64,000 bases of DNA from JAWPMT01 sp965267435 (GTDB taxonomy: Bacteria > Bacteroidota > Bacteroidia > Cytophagales > Cyclobacteriaceae). A model generated the notes under the pieces. It was not told where the DNA came from, did no database searches, and saw only the letters and a program-made list of their open reading frames with translations. Positions 9,109 through 18,500 of this stretch are shown here, one piece after another (position 1 is the stretch's first letter; the number at the start of each line of letters is the position of its first letter). The DNA lies in assembly GCA_965267435.1 (NCBI GenBank), contig OZ253960.1, positions 2,790,001 through 2,854,000 of the forward strand. Direction: 5' to 3'. Both the position numbers and the translations under genes were made by a program.

Positions 9109-9207
9109 TCACAACTTGCCAATGAGCAAGAGGATAGAACATACTACACCGACTAGTGTCAGCAATACAAGGACTATTACATCAATGCTTTTTCTCAGGA
9201 ATTTCAT
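9109..9207 (-). CDS. Possible 32-residue single-pass membrane microprotein
   Basis: An ATG at 9207 opens a short frame reading MKFLRKSIDV, then hydrophobic residues to ILLLIGKL, ending at TGA (9109-9111). The layout is basic N-terminus, one ~20-residue transmembrane helix, then Lys, which is that of genuine bacterial small membrane proteins. It lies alone on the minus strand in a 372-bp gap. No ribosome-binding site is visible, as is usual in Bacteroidota. Chance cannot be excluded for so short a frame. Confidence 0.4.
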   Translation of the reverse strand: MKFLRKSIDVIVLVLLTLVGVVCSILLLIGKL

Positions 9208-9330
9208 AGCGTGGTCGGCCAGCTGGTTAAGTGATTACCGTTGTCAGTAAATATCGACAAAATTTCCGAGAACACCATATTGCTAGTACAGCACTCCTGA
9301 CGACGGTCAAACAACTATTTTTCTAAAAAT

Positions 9331-9377
9331 TATGTATTCCATGCAACCTTGCATTGCATAATACCATATAATACATA
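9331..9377. promoter_or_regulatory. Operator-like nested repeats upstream of the permease pair
   Basis: ATGCAA (9341-9346) faces TTGCAT (9349-9354), and a second TTGCAT follows at once (9354-9359). An outer pair TATGTAT (9331-9337) / ATACATA (9371-9377) surrounds them. The cluster lies about 90-130 bp before the first permease gene, where a repressor site would be expected. Regulators of the PadR type often bind ATGT-n-ACAT repeats and often accompany such permeases, but no regulator gene is in this window. Confidence 0.45.
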
Positions 9378-9464
9378 AGAATGAAAGAAAAGGTCACAAG
9401 GTGCAACCTATCGACGAGTAGATGCATCAAATACTCAAAGGTCAAACTCAAAATAAAGTAGATC

Positions 9465-11897
9465 ATGATCCAGAACTACCTGACCACTGCTTTTCGCAAC
9501 CTTAGAAAGCATGTGTTTTACTCCCTCATCAACATCGTAGGCCTCTCGATAGGCCTGGCTTGCTTCATTCTCATTTCACTTTATGTGACAGATGAACTGA
9601 GCTATGATAAGTTCCACACCGATCTGGAACGCATCCACAGAATGGACTTCAAAGGGAACCTCAACGGCAGCGAATTCGATCTGTCGCTTTCAAGCGTCCC
9701 AGCTGCCCAGACCCTGGTCAATGAGTTTCCTGAGGTGGAGAGTGCCGTACGCCTACGACAAGTGGGACAGCGCCTCATCAAAAGAACGGACCGGGACCAA
9801 ACTTTCAAGGAGGATCTCTGCGTCTTTGCTGATTCCAACTTCTTTCAGTTCTTCAATTTTGAGCTGATCCAGGGGAATGTTGAGGAAGTACTCAAGCGTC
9901 CCAACACTATGGCAATCAGTCAAACAGTCGCCAAGAAGCTGTTTGGCAATGAAGATCCGGTGGGTCAAGAAGTAGTGATTGGTAATAATACGGACTACGA
10001 AGTCACGGGTGTTTTTGAAGACATGCCCAGCCGTTCGCACATGCACTTTGACCTAATCTTCGCCATGGAAGGGCTCGATGAAGCCAAGAATAAAATCTGG
10101 ATGAGTTTCAACTTCACTACTTACCTCAAGTTGCAAGAGGGGGTAAGTCCGGAAGATCTCAATGCACAATTCCCCGCCCTCGTTGAGAAGTACATTGGAC
10201 CGGAAGTAGAGCAGTTTATGGGAGCAAGTATGGAGGAATTTGCGGAAGCGGGCAATGCCGCGGGATTCAGCCTATTCCCTATGAAAGACATCCACCTCCA
10301 CTCCGCAAAGCTTGGTGAACTTGAGCCGAACGGTGACGTGAGCTATGTCTACATTTTCTCAGCAATCGCCGGATTTATTCTACTTCTTGCCTGTATCAAC
10401 TTCATGAATTTGGCGACCGCAAGATCCGCCAGCCGTGCCAAGGAGGTAGGTGTCCGGAAGACCATGGGTGCCTATCGATCGCAGCTCGTCAACCAGTTTC
10501 TCGCTGAAGCTTTGATGATTTGTCTGGTTGCCTTCGCTCTGGCCATTGGTCTTGCAGCTGCTTCGCTCCCCTACTTCGAAAACCTATCCGACAAAACACT
10601 CGAATACAGCAGTCTTTTCTCAGGAACATTCCTGGGCACCTTGCTTGCAGTAATTATTGTCGTCGGTTTCCTCGCTGGTAGCTATCCGGCCTTCTACCTG
10701 TCAAAGTTTCGGCCTGTAGAGGTGCTGAAAGGCAAGCTGAACCTGGGCATGAAAAGCGGTGGGATCAGGAGCACATTGGTCGTTCTGCAGTTCAGCGTTT
10801 CGATCATCATGATCGTCGGCACCGCCATTATTTTTGACCAGCTGTCCTATATCCAAAACAAAAAGCTGGGCTTCAACAAAGACCAGGTCATCATGGTGCA
10901 CGATGCCTGGCTGATGGGTGACAAGATAGACGCCTACAAGACGGAAGCTCTGCGAGATACCCGCGTTCTGTCTGGGACTGTTGCAAGCTTTTTGCCCGTT
11001 CAAACGACCAATAATAACAACCTATGGTTTACCGGACAGAACGCCGGTACCGGTAATAGTCACGTCTTCCACAACTATCGAATCGATCACGACTACATGG
11101 AGACACTGGGACTGGAAATGGCCGACGGTCGCAACTTCTCCCGAGACTTCCCCAACGACACGGCCAACGCCATCCTCAACGAATCTGCAGTCCAGCAATT
11201 TGGATTTGAAGAGCCCATCGGAGAATATATCAGCACCTTCGGAGGTTCACAGCAAAATCCCGTATCTGTGACCTACAAAGTGGTAGGTATCGTTCAGAAC
11301 TTCCATTTCACTTCGCTGCGCGATAAGATCGAGCCTCTTGTGTTCACACTTGGGGAACGAAGAGGCTACATCTCCTTCAAGACCGAAGCACAAAACATCG
11401 ACGCGACGATCGATTTCCTGAGAAATAAATGGGACGAGTTCGCTCCGGGCCAGCCATTTGAATACAGCTTCCTCGACGAGCGGTTCGACGACCTCTATAC
11501 GAGTGAGCAACGGATTGGTGACATAGCTACTTTCTTCGCGGTACTATCCATCTTCATAGCCTGTCTGGGTCTCTATGGTCTGGCATCGTTCACTGCGGAG
11601 CAGCGGACGAAGGAGATTGGGATCAGAAAAGTGCTGGGCGCAAGTATCACCAGCATCATTGGCCTCCTGTCCAAGGAGTTCCTCAAACTGGTGGGCATCG
11701 CGTTTGTAGTGGCGGCGCCGCTCTCATATTACTTCATGAATGAGTGGCTCTCGGATTTCGAGTACCGCACCCAGTTGAAGTTGTCGACTTTCGCAATTGC
11801 CGGACTGGTTTCATTCGCAATTGCCTGGTTGACGATGAGTTCCCAGTCCTATCTCGCAGCGCGGATCAACCCTGCGAGATCGCTGAAAGACGAATAA
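9465..11897 (+). CDS. FtsX/MacB-type ABC transporter permease (first copy)
   Basis: An 810-residue inner-membrane permease of the four-copy 'predicted permease' type common in Cytophagales. It has two MacB-periplasmic-core plus FtsX units. Unit 1 begins with a TM helix (residues ~20-42), a large periplasmic domain and three helices around residues 290-420. Unit 2 begins near residue 435, with its helices around 690-800. Conserved marks include LACINFMNLATARS, RAKEVGVRKTMGA and RTKEIGIRKVLGAS. Relatives work with a MacB-like ATPase on peptides, lipids or antibiotics. No ATPase is encoded nearby. The start ATG at 9465 is the first in frame and fits the family's MIQNYLTTAFRNLRKHVFYS opening. Confidence 0.92.
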   Translation: MIQNYLTTAFRNLRKHVFYSLINIVGLSIGLACFILISLYVTDELSYDKFHTDLERIHRMDFKGNLNGSEFDLSLSSVPAAQTLVNEFPEVESAVRLRQVGQRLIKRTDRDQTFKEDLCVFADSNFFQFFNFELIQGNVEEVLKRPNTMAISQTVAKKLFGNEDPVGQEVVIGNNTDYEVTGVFEDMPSRSHMHFDLIFAMEGLDEAKNKIWMSFNFTTYLKLQEGVSPEDLNAQFPALVEKYIGPEVEQFMGASMEEFAEAGNAAGFSLFPMKDIHLHSAKLGELEPNGDVSYVYIFSAIAGFILLLACINFMNLATARSASRAKEVGVRKTMGAYRSQLVNQFLAEALMICLVAFALAIGLAAASLPYFENLSDKTLEYSSLFSGTFLGTLLAVIIVVGFLAGSYPAFYLSKFRPVEVLKGKLNLGMKSGGIRSTLVVLQFSVSIIMIVGTAIIFDQLSYIQNKKLGFNKDQVIMVHDAWLMGDKIDAYKTEALRDTRVLSGTVASFLPVQTTNNNNLWFTGQNAGTGNSHVFHNYRIDHDYMETLGLEMADGRNFSRDFPNDTANAILNESAVQQFGFEEPIGEYISTFGGSQQNPVSVTYKVVGIVQNFHFTSLRDKIEPLVFTLGERRGYISFKTEAQNIDATIDFLRNKWDEFAPGQPFEYSFLDERFDDLYTSEQRIGDIATFFAVLSIFIACLGLYGLASFTAEQRTKEIGIRKVLGASITSIIGLLSKEFLKLVGIAFVVAAPLSYYFMNEWLSDFEYRTQLKLSTFAIAGLVSFAIAWLTMSSQSYLAARINPARSLKDE

Positions 11898-11910
11898 ACC
11901 GAAAGCCTTA

Positions 11911-11935
11911 GCCGGGCCGTCGATGGCGGCCTGGC
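11911..11935 (+). promoter_or_regulatory. Intercistronic hairpin between the two permease genes
   Basis: GCCGGGCCG (11911-11919) can pair with CGGCCTGGC (11927-11935) around a 7-nt loop. It forms nine base pairs, one of them G-U in RNA. It lies 14 bp after the first permease stop and 24 bp before the second start, with no T-run behind it. It may stabilise the upstream transcript or set the ratio of the two proteins; a full terminator is unlikely. Confidence 0.6.
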
Positions 11936-11959
11936 ATCCCATATTCACGTCAAAAGCTA

Positions 11960-14395
11960 ATGATCAAAAATTACCTCCTTGTTGCGGTTCGCAGCCTCAG
12001 CAAGCATAAATTCTATTCGCTGGTTAACATCCTGGGGTTCTCAATAGGCCTCACCAGCTTCCTGCTCATCTCCTTGTATGTCATCGACGAACTGAGTTTC
12101 GATCAGTTCCATGAAGATGCAGACCGCATCCATCGCATACACTTTTTCGCGACCCTCAATGGCACCGATCATACATCCGCAAAAGTTGGCTTCCCCACAG
12201 GATCGGCAATCGCCAGCGACTACCCAGAGGTAGAGGACTTCACGAAAATTCGACGCAGCGGCACCTGGTTTGTGAAGCGCAAGAACCAGACCGAGACCTT
12301 CAAAGAGGACCAGGTCCTGCTCGCAGACTCGAATTTCTTCGAATTCTTCACAGTGAAGCTGAAGTATGGCGATGCAAAAACAGCCCTGGATCGGCCGAAC
12401 GTCATAGCTCTCGACGAAACGACCGCAATCAAGATCTTTGGGGATATCGATCCCGTCGGGGAGGTCCTGGTATTGGACAATACAACCGACTACGAGGTGA
12501 CCGCCGTGTATGAGGATCTTCCGGCCTCCTCTCACTTTCGCCAAAATATGATCCTATCAATGGAATCCATGGAATGGGCGCGGAGTGGCCACTGGCTGAG
12601 CACCAATTTCAATACATACATCAAACTGCGAGAGGGGAAATCCGCCGCTCAATTGGAGGCAAAGTTTCCAGAAATGACTGATAAGTATTGTGCTCCCTTG
12701 ATTCAGCAATTCCTCAACATGAACATGGAGGAGTTCCACGAGAGTGGAAATGCCTTGAGTTTCTCGTTGATGCCTTTGACCGACATCCATCTTCATTCAC
12801 AACAGGACGGCGAGTTGGGCGCAAACGGCGACATCAAATACATCTACATTTTTGGGGCAATAGGCGTATTCATTTTGCTGCTCGCCTGCATCAACTTCAT
12901 GAACCTGGCGACAGCAAGGTCTGCCAACCGGGCCAAAGAAGTGGGTGTCAGGAAAGCAATGGGTGCCCTCAAAGGCCAATTGGTGAATCAGTTTTTGGCT
13001 GAGGCTTTTGTGATCAGCAGCATTTCCTTCATCCTGGCCTACCTGCTGACCTTCCTATTGCTTCCCGCAGTCAATGATCTCGCTCTGAAGGAGCTGAATT
13101 ATTCCGCCTTATTCGAGGGGCGTTTTCTGGTACCTATGCTGATGGTCCTTGTCATGGCCTCGTTGCTTGCCGGCAGCTATCCAGCCTTTTACCTTTCAGC
13201 ATTCAAGCCCGTAGAGGTGCTCAAAGGCAAAGCCCGGCAAGGTATGAGATCCGGTGCCATCAGGAGTACATTAGTGGTCTTTCAGTTTGGCATTTCCATC
13301 ATCATGATCATCGGAACAGGCATCGTCTCTGATCAATTGGCCTACATTCAGAGTAAGGACCTCGGCTTCAACAAAGATCAAGTCTTACAGGTAGAAGACA
13401 CCTGGCTACTTCGGGATAAGGCGTATTCATTCCGAACTGAGTCTGCACGCCACTCAGGCATCATCTCCAACACGCTGACCAACTTCGCCCCCACAGGGCA
13501 TGGCAACAATAGTGACCTCTATTTCCGCACACCGGAAGCGTCGTCGGACCAGAGCCTGGTCATTGACGAAGCCCACGTGGGAGACGACTTCTTCGAAACG
13601 CTCGAGATCGAGTTGGCAGAGGGCCGCTTTTTCTCAAAAGAAATGGGCAGTGACAGCACTGCGGTCATTCTCAATGAGGCTGCGATAGAGCAATTTGGCT
13701 ATGACAACCCTTTGGGTGATAAGATCTACACCTATGGTGGCAACAGTGACGCGCCAGAAGTAACGGGCTACCGCATTATTGGGGTGGTTAAGAACTTCCA
13801 TTACCGAAGTATGAAGCACGCGATCAGTCCGCTGGTATTCCATTACCACAAGGGTGTTCGTAGCACAGCTCTGTACAAGGTCAAAACTGAAGACCTGAAC
13901 CAGACCATCGATTTTCTAGAGCAGACGTGGGAGGAGTTTGCCCCAGGGCAGCCCTTTGCCTACAAGTTCCTTGACGACCAATTCAATGCCCTCTATGAAA
14001 ACGAACAGCGCATCGGCCAAATCTTCCAGGTATTTGCATTCCTGTCAGTATTTATTGCCTGCCTGGGATTGTTTGGACTCGCATCATTTACCGCTGAGCA
14101 GAGGACCAAGGAAATTGGCGTTCGCAAGGTGCTTGGAGCCAGCATTCCCAGCATCATTGGCCTCTTATCCAGAGATTTTATGAAGCTCATTGGTATCGCA
14201 GTGCTAATTGCTGCCCCAATTGCGTACTACTTCATGAATGTCTGGTTAACAGACTTTGAGTACCGCACTGCCCTTAAGCCTCTGACCTTCGTCCTCGCGG
14301 GAGCAATATCGTTCGTCGTAGCCTGGCTGGCGATGGGCTCCCAATCCTACAGGGCTGCAAGGGCGAATCCAGCCAAATCACTGAAAGACGAATAG
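11960..14395 (+). CDS. FtsX/MacB-type ABC transporter permease (second copy)
   Basis: An 811-residue paralogue of the gene just upstream, collinear with it over the whole length. It shares the opening KNYLLVAVRSLSKHKFYSL, LACINFMNLATARS, RAKEVGVRKAMGA, GFNKDQVL, PGQPFAYKFLDDQF and the closing RANPAKSLKDE. Divergence is greatest in the periplasmic domains (residues ~60-280 and ~480-650), where substrate contact is expected. It probably arose by tandem duplication and may form a heterodimer with the first copy, because a functional FtsX-type exporter needs two permease halves. The 62-bp gap between the genes carries a hairpin. No nucleotide-binding subunit is present in this window. Confidence 0.92.
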   Translation: MIKNYLLVAVRSLSKHKFYSLVNILGFSIGLTSFLLISLYVIDELSFDQFHEDADRIHRIHFFATLNGTDHTSAKVGFPTGSAIASDYPEVEDFTKIRRSGTWFVKRKNQTETFKEDQVLLADSNFFEFFTVKLKYGDAKTALDRPNVIALDETTAIKIFGDIDPVGEVLVLDNTTDYEVTAVYEDLPASSHFRQNMILSMESMEWARSGHWLSTNFNTYIKLREGKSAAQLEAKFPEMTDKYCAPLIQQFLNMNMEEFHESGNALSFSLMPLTDIHLHSQQDGELGANGDIKYIYIFGAIGVFILLLACINFMNLATARSANRAKEVGVRKAMGALKGQLVNQFLAEAFVISSISFILAYLLTFLLLPAVNDLALKELNYSALFEGRFLVPMLMVLVMASLLAGSYPAFYLSAFKPVEVLKGKARQGMRSGAIRSTLVVFQFGISIIMIIGTGIVSDQLAYIQSKDLGFNKDQVLQVEDTWLLRDKAYSFRTESARHSGIISNTLTNFAPTGHGNNSDLYFRTPEASSDQSLVIDEAHVGDDFFETLEIELAEGRFFSKEMGSDSTAVILNEAAIEQFGYDNPLGDKIYTYGGNSDAPEVTGYRIIGVVKNFHYRSMKHAISPLVFHYHKGVRSTALYKVKTEDLNQTIDFLEQTWEEFAPGQPFAYKFLDDQFNALYENEQRIGQIFQVFAFLSVFIACLGLFGLASFTAEQRTKEIGVRKVLGASIPSIIGLLSRDFMKLIGIAVLIAAPIAYYFMNVWLTDFEYRTALKPLTFVLAGAISFVVAWLAMGSQSYRAARANPAKSLKDE

Positions 14396-14452
14396 CCGCG
14401 ACTACAATCGCGTATTCTGCAATTCTTTGCTGAAGGCCGCGGGCATTTGAAC

Positions 14453-14508
14453 AGACTCCTTTGTATATTCCGAGTCTCACTCATACACCTATGAAAAGAC
14501 TCGGAATA
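14453..14508 (+). promoter_or_regulatory. Start-codon hairpin with a competing alternative strand
   Basis: TATTCCGAGTCT (14466-14477) is perfectly complementary to AGACTCGGAATA (14497-14508). The 19-nt loop contains the ATG (14491-14493) of the next gene. A second AGACTC (14453-14458) upstream could pair with the same GAGTCT (14472-14477) and so open the long hairpin. This layout would allow control of translation initiation by RNA structure. Alternatively the repeat could act as DNA, as an operator. Confidence 0.55.
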
Positions 14509-15348
14509 CTCATCATCAGAGGCTCGGGAATGAGCGGCTTCGATGCGCAGGAAAAGTTTCTGGGCAGGCTTTGGAAATGCCTCGAAAAGGATGGCGTCGA
14601 CAGCTCACAAATCGCCTATCACTTTGTAGACTGGTACTCGGTGCTGGACACGGGCCAGGTAGAGCTTCTCAGGAGACTTGAGGAGCAAGAGGAACTAAAG
14701 GTGAAATCGTGGCCTCTTAGGAGATTTCTTATCACCAATATCACAGACCTGATCAACTACGGAGGCAGACCCAACCAGCCTTCCGATGTATACGATAAGA
14801 TCCACGCTCAGGTCCACCGAGACATACAGACGCTCCAGGGTCAGCTCCTGGAAAACAGCCCACTTATTATTCTCTCTTCTTCCATGGGCACTGAAATCAT
14901 CAACAACCATATATGGGACAGGCAACAATGGGCAACGAAAAATCCAGGCACGGACGATCCTCTCGGCGGGACTCCATTCGAAAGAATGGAAACGCTCCTG
15001 GCGCTGTATGCGTATGGCAACAATATCCCAATCTTCGCTACCAGCCGGCCTCTGGACAGTCTACAACCCATTGCATTCCCCGGCTCGGCCATAAGCCCCG
15101 ACTTGCAGCCTCACAGCAAATGGGAAAATATCTATGACAAGAATGACCCAATGGGTTATCCTATCAAGTTCCTCAACGCGAACTACCAGAATGCACCTGT
15201 CGTTGATAAGCAGATCAACGTGGGGGATGTGTTGACCTTTTGGAATCTCGCCTCACACTTAAAGTATTGGAATTCCAAGCGGCTGGTCCGACGACTGAAC
15301 GACTATATCGTGGCGATATGGCCCAAGATAGAGCCGGCAATAGCCTAG
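14491..15348 (+). CDS. Hypothetical protein with hydrolase-like nucleophile motif
   Basis: A 285-residue cytoplasmic protein from the ATG at 14491; a TTG ten codons upstream is a less likely start. It opens with a hydrophobic strand (MKRLGILIIRGSGMS). Around residues 124-140 it has LIILSSSMGTEII, which resembles the strand-Ser-helix nucleophile elbow of alpha/beta hydrolases (S-x-S-x-G). A GIP/PIFATSRPL strand follows. A complete catalytic triad cannot be located by eye, so enzyme activity is uncertain. The start codon sits in the loop of a 12-bp inverted repeat. Confidence 0.7.
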   Translation: MKRLGILIIRGSGMSGFDAQEKFLGRLWKCLEKDGVDSSQIAYHFVDWYSVLDTGQVELLRRLEEQEELKVKSWPLRRFLITNITDLINYGGRPNQPSDVYDKIHAQVHRDIQTLQGQLLENSPLIILSSSMGTEIINNHIWDRQQWATKNPGTDDPLGGTPFERMETLLALYAYGNNIPIFATSRPLDSLQPIAFPGSAISPDLQPHSKWENIYDKNDPMGYPIKFLNANYQNAPVVDKQINVGDVLTFWNLASHLKYWNSKRLVRRLNDYIVAIWPKIEPAIA

Positions 15349-15503
15349 CCAGATATCCACACTACCGTACTCAGGCAATCAGTGGAAAACTACGTCCGAA
15401 GAAGTCGTGAGCTCGCCTCGATTTTCTTTATTTTGCTCTTTATTTCCCAGAGTAAAATGGAGTGAGTTGATGCGAATCGAGAAGGCGGTTCCCTCGGCTC
15501 GAT

Positions 15504-15512
15504 AAGAAGGAG
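15504..15512 (+). promoter_or_regulatory. Shine-Dalgarno-like site of dnaE
   Basis: AAGAAGGAG ends 10 nt before the dnaE ATG at 15523. Strong Shine-Dalgarno sequences are uncommon in Bacteroidota, so this one supports the chosen start and may mark a gene with raised initiation. Confidence 0.5.
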
Positions 15513-15522
15513 AAGCCCGCCC

Positions 15523-18500
15523 ATGTACTTGATATTTGACACGGAGACAACTGGTCTCCCCCACAATAAAACGGCACCCTTAGAAGACCTGGACAACTGG
15601 CCCCGGTTGGTGCAGATCGCCTGGCAGCTACACAACCCCCAGGGCAAGCTGCTTTCGACGGGCAACCACATCGTGAAGCCTGAGGGATTCACCATTCCTT
15701 TCAACGCCGAAAAAGTCCATGGCATCTCCACAGCCAGAGCGCTGGAGGTCGGTGAAGACCTGAAGCAAGTCCTGGAGAAGTTCACCGAGGATGTAGCCAA
15801 AGCGCAGGTACTGATCGGTCACAATATCGAGTTTGACAACAAGATCATCGGTGCGGAATACCTACGTACCCAACAGGACAACGTGCTTGCTGACATGCCG
15901 AACATTGACACGTCCGTAGAGACGGTCGAATACTGCCAGCTGGCGGGAGGTCTCGGTGGCAGGCTGAAGCAGCCGCGTCTCATTGAGCTCTATGAGAAAC
16001 TCTTCGGTGAAGGTTTTGGTGATGCTCACGATGCTGCTTACGATGTCGACGCCACGGCCAAGGCCTTTTTTGAGCTACTGAAGCGGGAAGTCGTCAGGCC
16101 CTATGACACCACCGCACCGGCGGACATCGAGTATGAAGCACCAGATCTTGACGCAGCCAACTTCGCATGGATCCGCGAGAAATCAAAGGGCATGCTCAGC
16201 GAGACGGTGGTGGAGGCCAAGGACATTGTCAGCCCCTTTTGCCACCTTCATGTCCATTCGCAGTTTTCGGTACTGCAGGCGACACCAGATGTCACAGAGA
16301 TCATAGCCAAGGCCAAAGAGTATGAGATGCCCGCAGTGGCCATGACCGACCTTGGCAACATGTTTGGCGCCTTCAAATTCGTCAAAGCGGCGCTTGACAA
16401 TGGTATTACCCCGATCGTGGGTTGTGAGTTTTTCGTGGCCGAAGAGCGCACTAAAACCAAGTTTACCAAGGACAACCCCGACCGCCGTTTCCAGCAGGTG
16501 CTGCTCGCCAAAAACAAGACAGGCTACCACAACCTGGCCAAGCTCAGTTCTTTGGGATACTCCGAAGGGCTATACGGACTCTACCCTCGAATCGATAAGG
16601 ACCTCATCAAGGAATACAGCGAAGGCCTCATTGCACTGAGTGGTGGACTGCGAGGGGAGGTCCCGCACCTGATCCTCAATGTCGGTGAGACCCAGGCAGA
16701 AGAAGCCCTCCTATGGTGGAAGGATGTCTTTGGGGACGACTTCTATTTGGAGGTCCAGCGCCACGGCCTGGAGGAGGAAGACCACCTCAACGAAGTGCTT
16801 GTCCAAATGGGCCGAAAGCACGACCTGAAGTTCATCGCAACCAACGAACTTTTCTACCTGGATCAGGAAGACTCCAAGGCCCACGATGTGCTGATATGCA
16901 TCAAAGAGAACGAAAAGCAGAGCACACCCATCGGGCGTGGTCGCGGTTTCAGACCGGGTCTTCCTAACAGCAATTTCTTCTTCAAGACGCAGGAAGAGAT
17001 GAAGGAGACCTTCACCGATCTTCCTGAGGCCATAGAAAACATCAGCGAAATTCTGGGCAAAATAGAAGAATACAAGCTCGAAAGAGATGTGCTCCTACCC
17101 GCTTTCGATATCCCGGAAGAATTCAAGGACCCTGAGGATGAAAAGGACGGAGGAAAACGTGGTGAAAACGCATACCTAAAACACCTCACGTACGAAGGCG
17201 CCAAAAAGAGGTACCCCGAGTTGACAGATGAGATCAGAGAGCGAATCGATTTCGAGCTCGCTACTATAGAGAATACCGGGTACCCCGGCTACTTCCTGAT
17301 CGTACAGGACTTCACTTCGAAGGCGCGGGAAATGGATGTCTCTGTAGGCCCGGGGCGAGGCTCAGCTGCTGGCTCCGTGGTGGCCTACTGCATCGGAATT
17401 ACCAATGTGGACCCCATCGCCTACGACTTACTATTTGAGCGATTCCTCAATCCCGACAGGGTGTCACTGCCGGATATTGATATCGACTTCGACAACGAAG
17501 GCCGTGAAAAGGTCATAGAATATGTCGTCAACAAATACGGTTTCAACCAGGTGGCCCAGATCGTCACCTACGGCACCATGGCTCCGAAGTCGGCCATCCG
17601 CGATGCGGGCCGTGTGATGGAGCTACCACTACCAGACACCGATGCGATCGCCAAACTGGTACCAGAACGTCCCGGCACCAAATTCTCCAAGGTCTTCGAA
17701 GAAGTGCCGGAACTGGAGGAGATGAAGACCCAAACCGATCTTCCTGGGCAGGTCCTCAACCAGGCGGTAGTGCTGGAAGGGTCGCTGCGCAACACCGGCA
17801 TCCACGCCTGTGGTGTCATCATCACTCCGGATGACATGACCAAGTTCATCCCCATGGCAAAGGCCAAGGATTCCGAGCTGATGGTTACCCAGTTTGACAA
17901 TAGCGTGGTGGAGTCCGCCGGTATGCTGAAGATGGACTTCCTGGGCCTGAAAACCCTCTCCATCATCAAGACAGCTGTGGAGAATGTGGAGAAGCGCCAC
18001 GGTATCAAGATAGATGTCGACGCCGTCCCACTCGACGATCAAAAGACTTACGAACTCTATCAACGCGGGGAGACAAATGGTACCTTCCAGTTTGAGTCTC
18101 CGGGCATGCAAAAACACCTGCGCTCACTGAAGCCGGACAAGTTTGAGGACCTCATCGCCATGAACGCCCTGTACAGACCCGGGCCGATGGAGTACATCCC
18201 CGACTTCATCAAGAGAAAGCACGGGCAGCAGGCCATCGACTACGACCTCGACGCGATGGAGGAGTTTTTGGCGGAGACCTACGGTATCACCGTCTATCAG
18301 GAGCAGGTGATGCTCCTGTCACAGAAGCTGGCCAGTTTCACCAAGGGCGAAGCCGACGTCCTGCGAAAAGCCATGGGTAAGAAAAAGCGGGCGGTGCTGG
18401 ATGAGATGAAGCCCAAGTTCATCAACCAGGCGATCGACAATGGTCATCCCGAGGAGAAGCTCGAGAAGATCTGGAAAGACTGGGAGGCTTTTGCTGCGTA

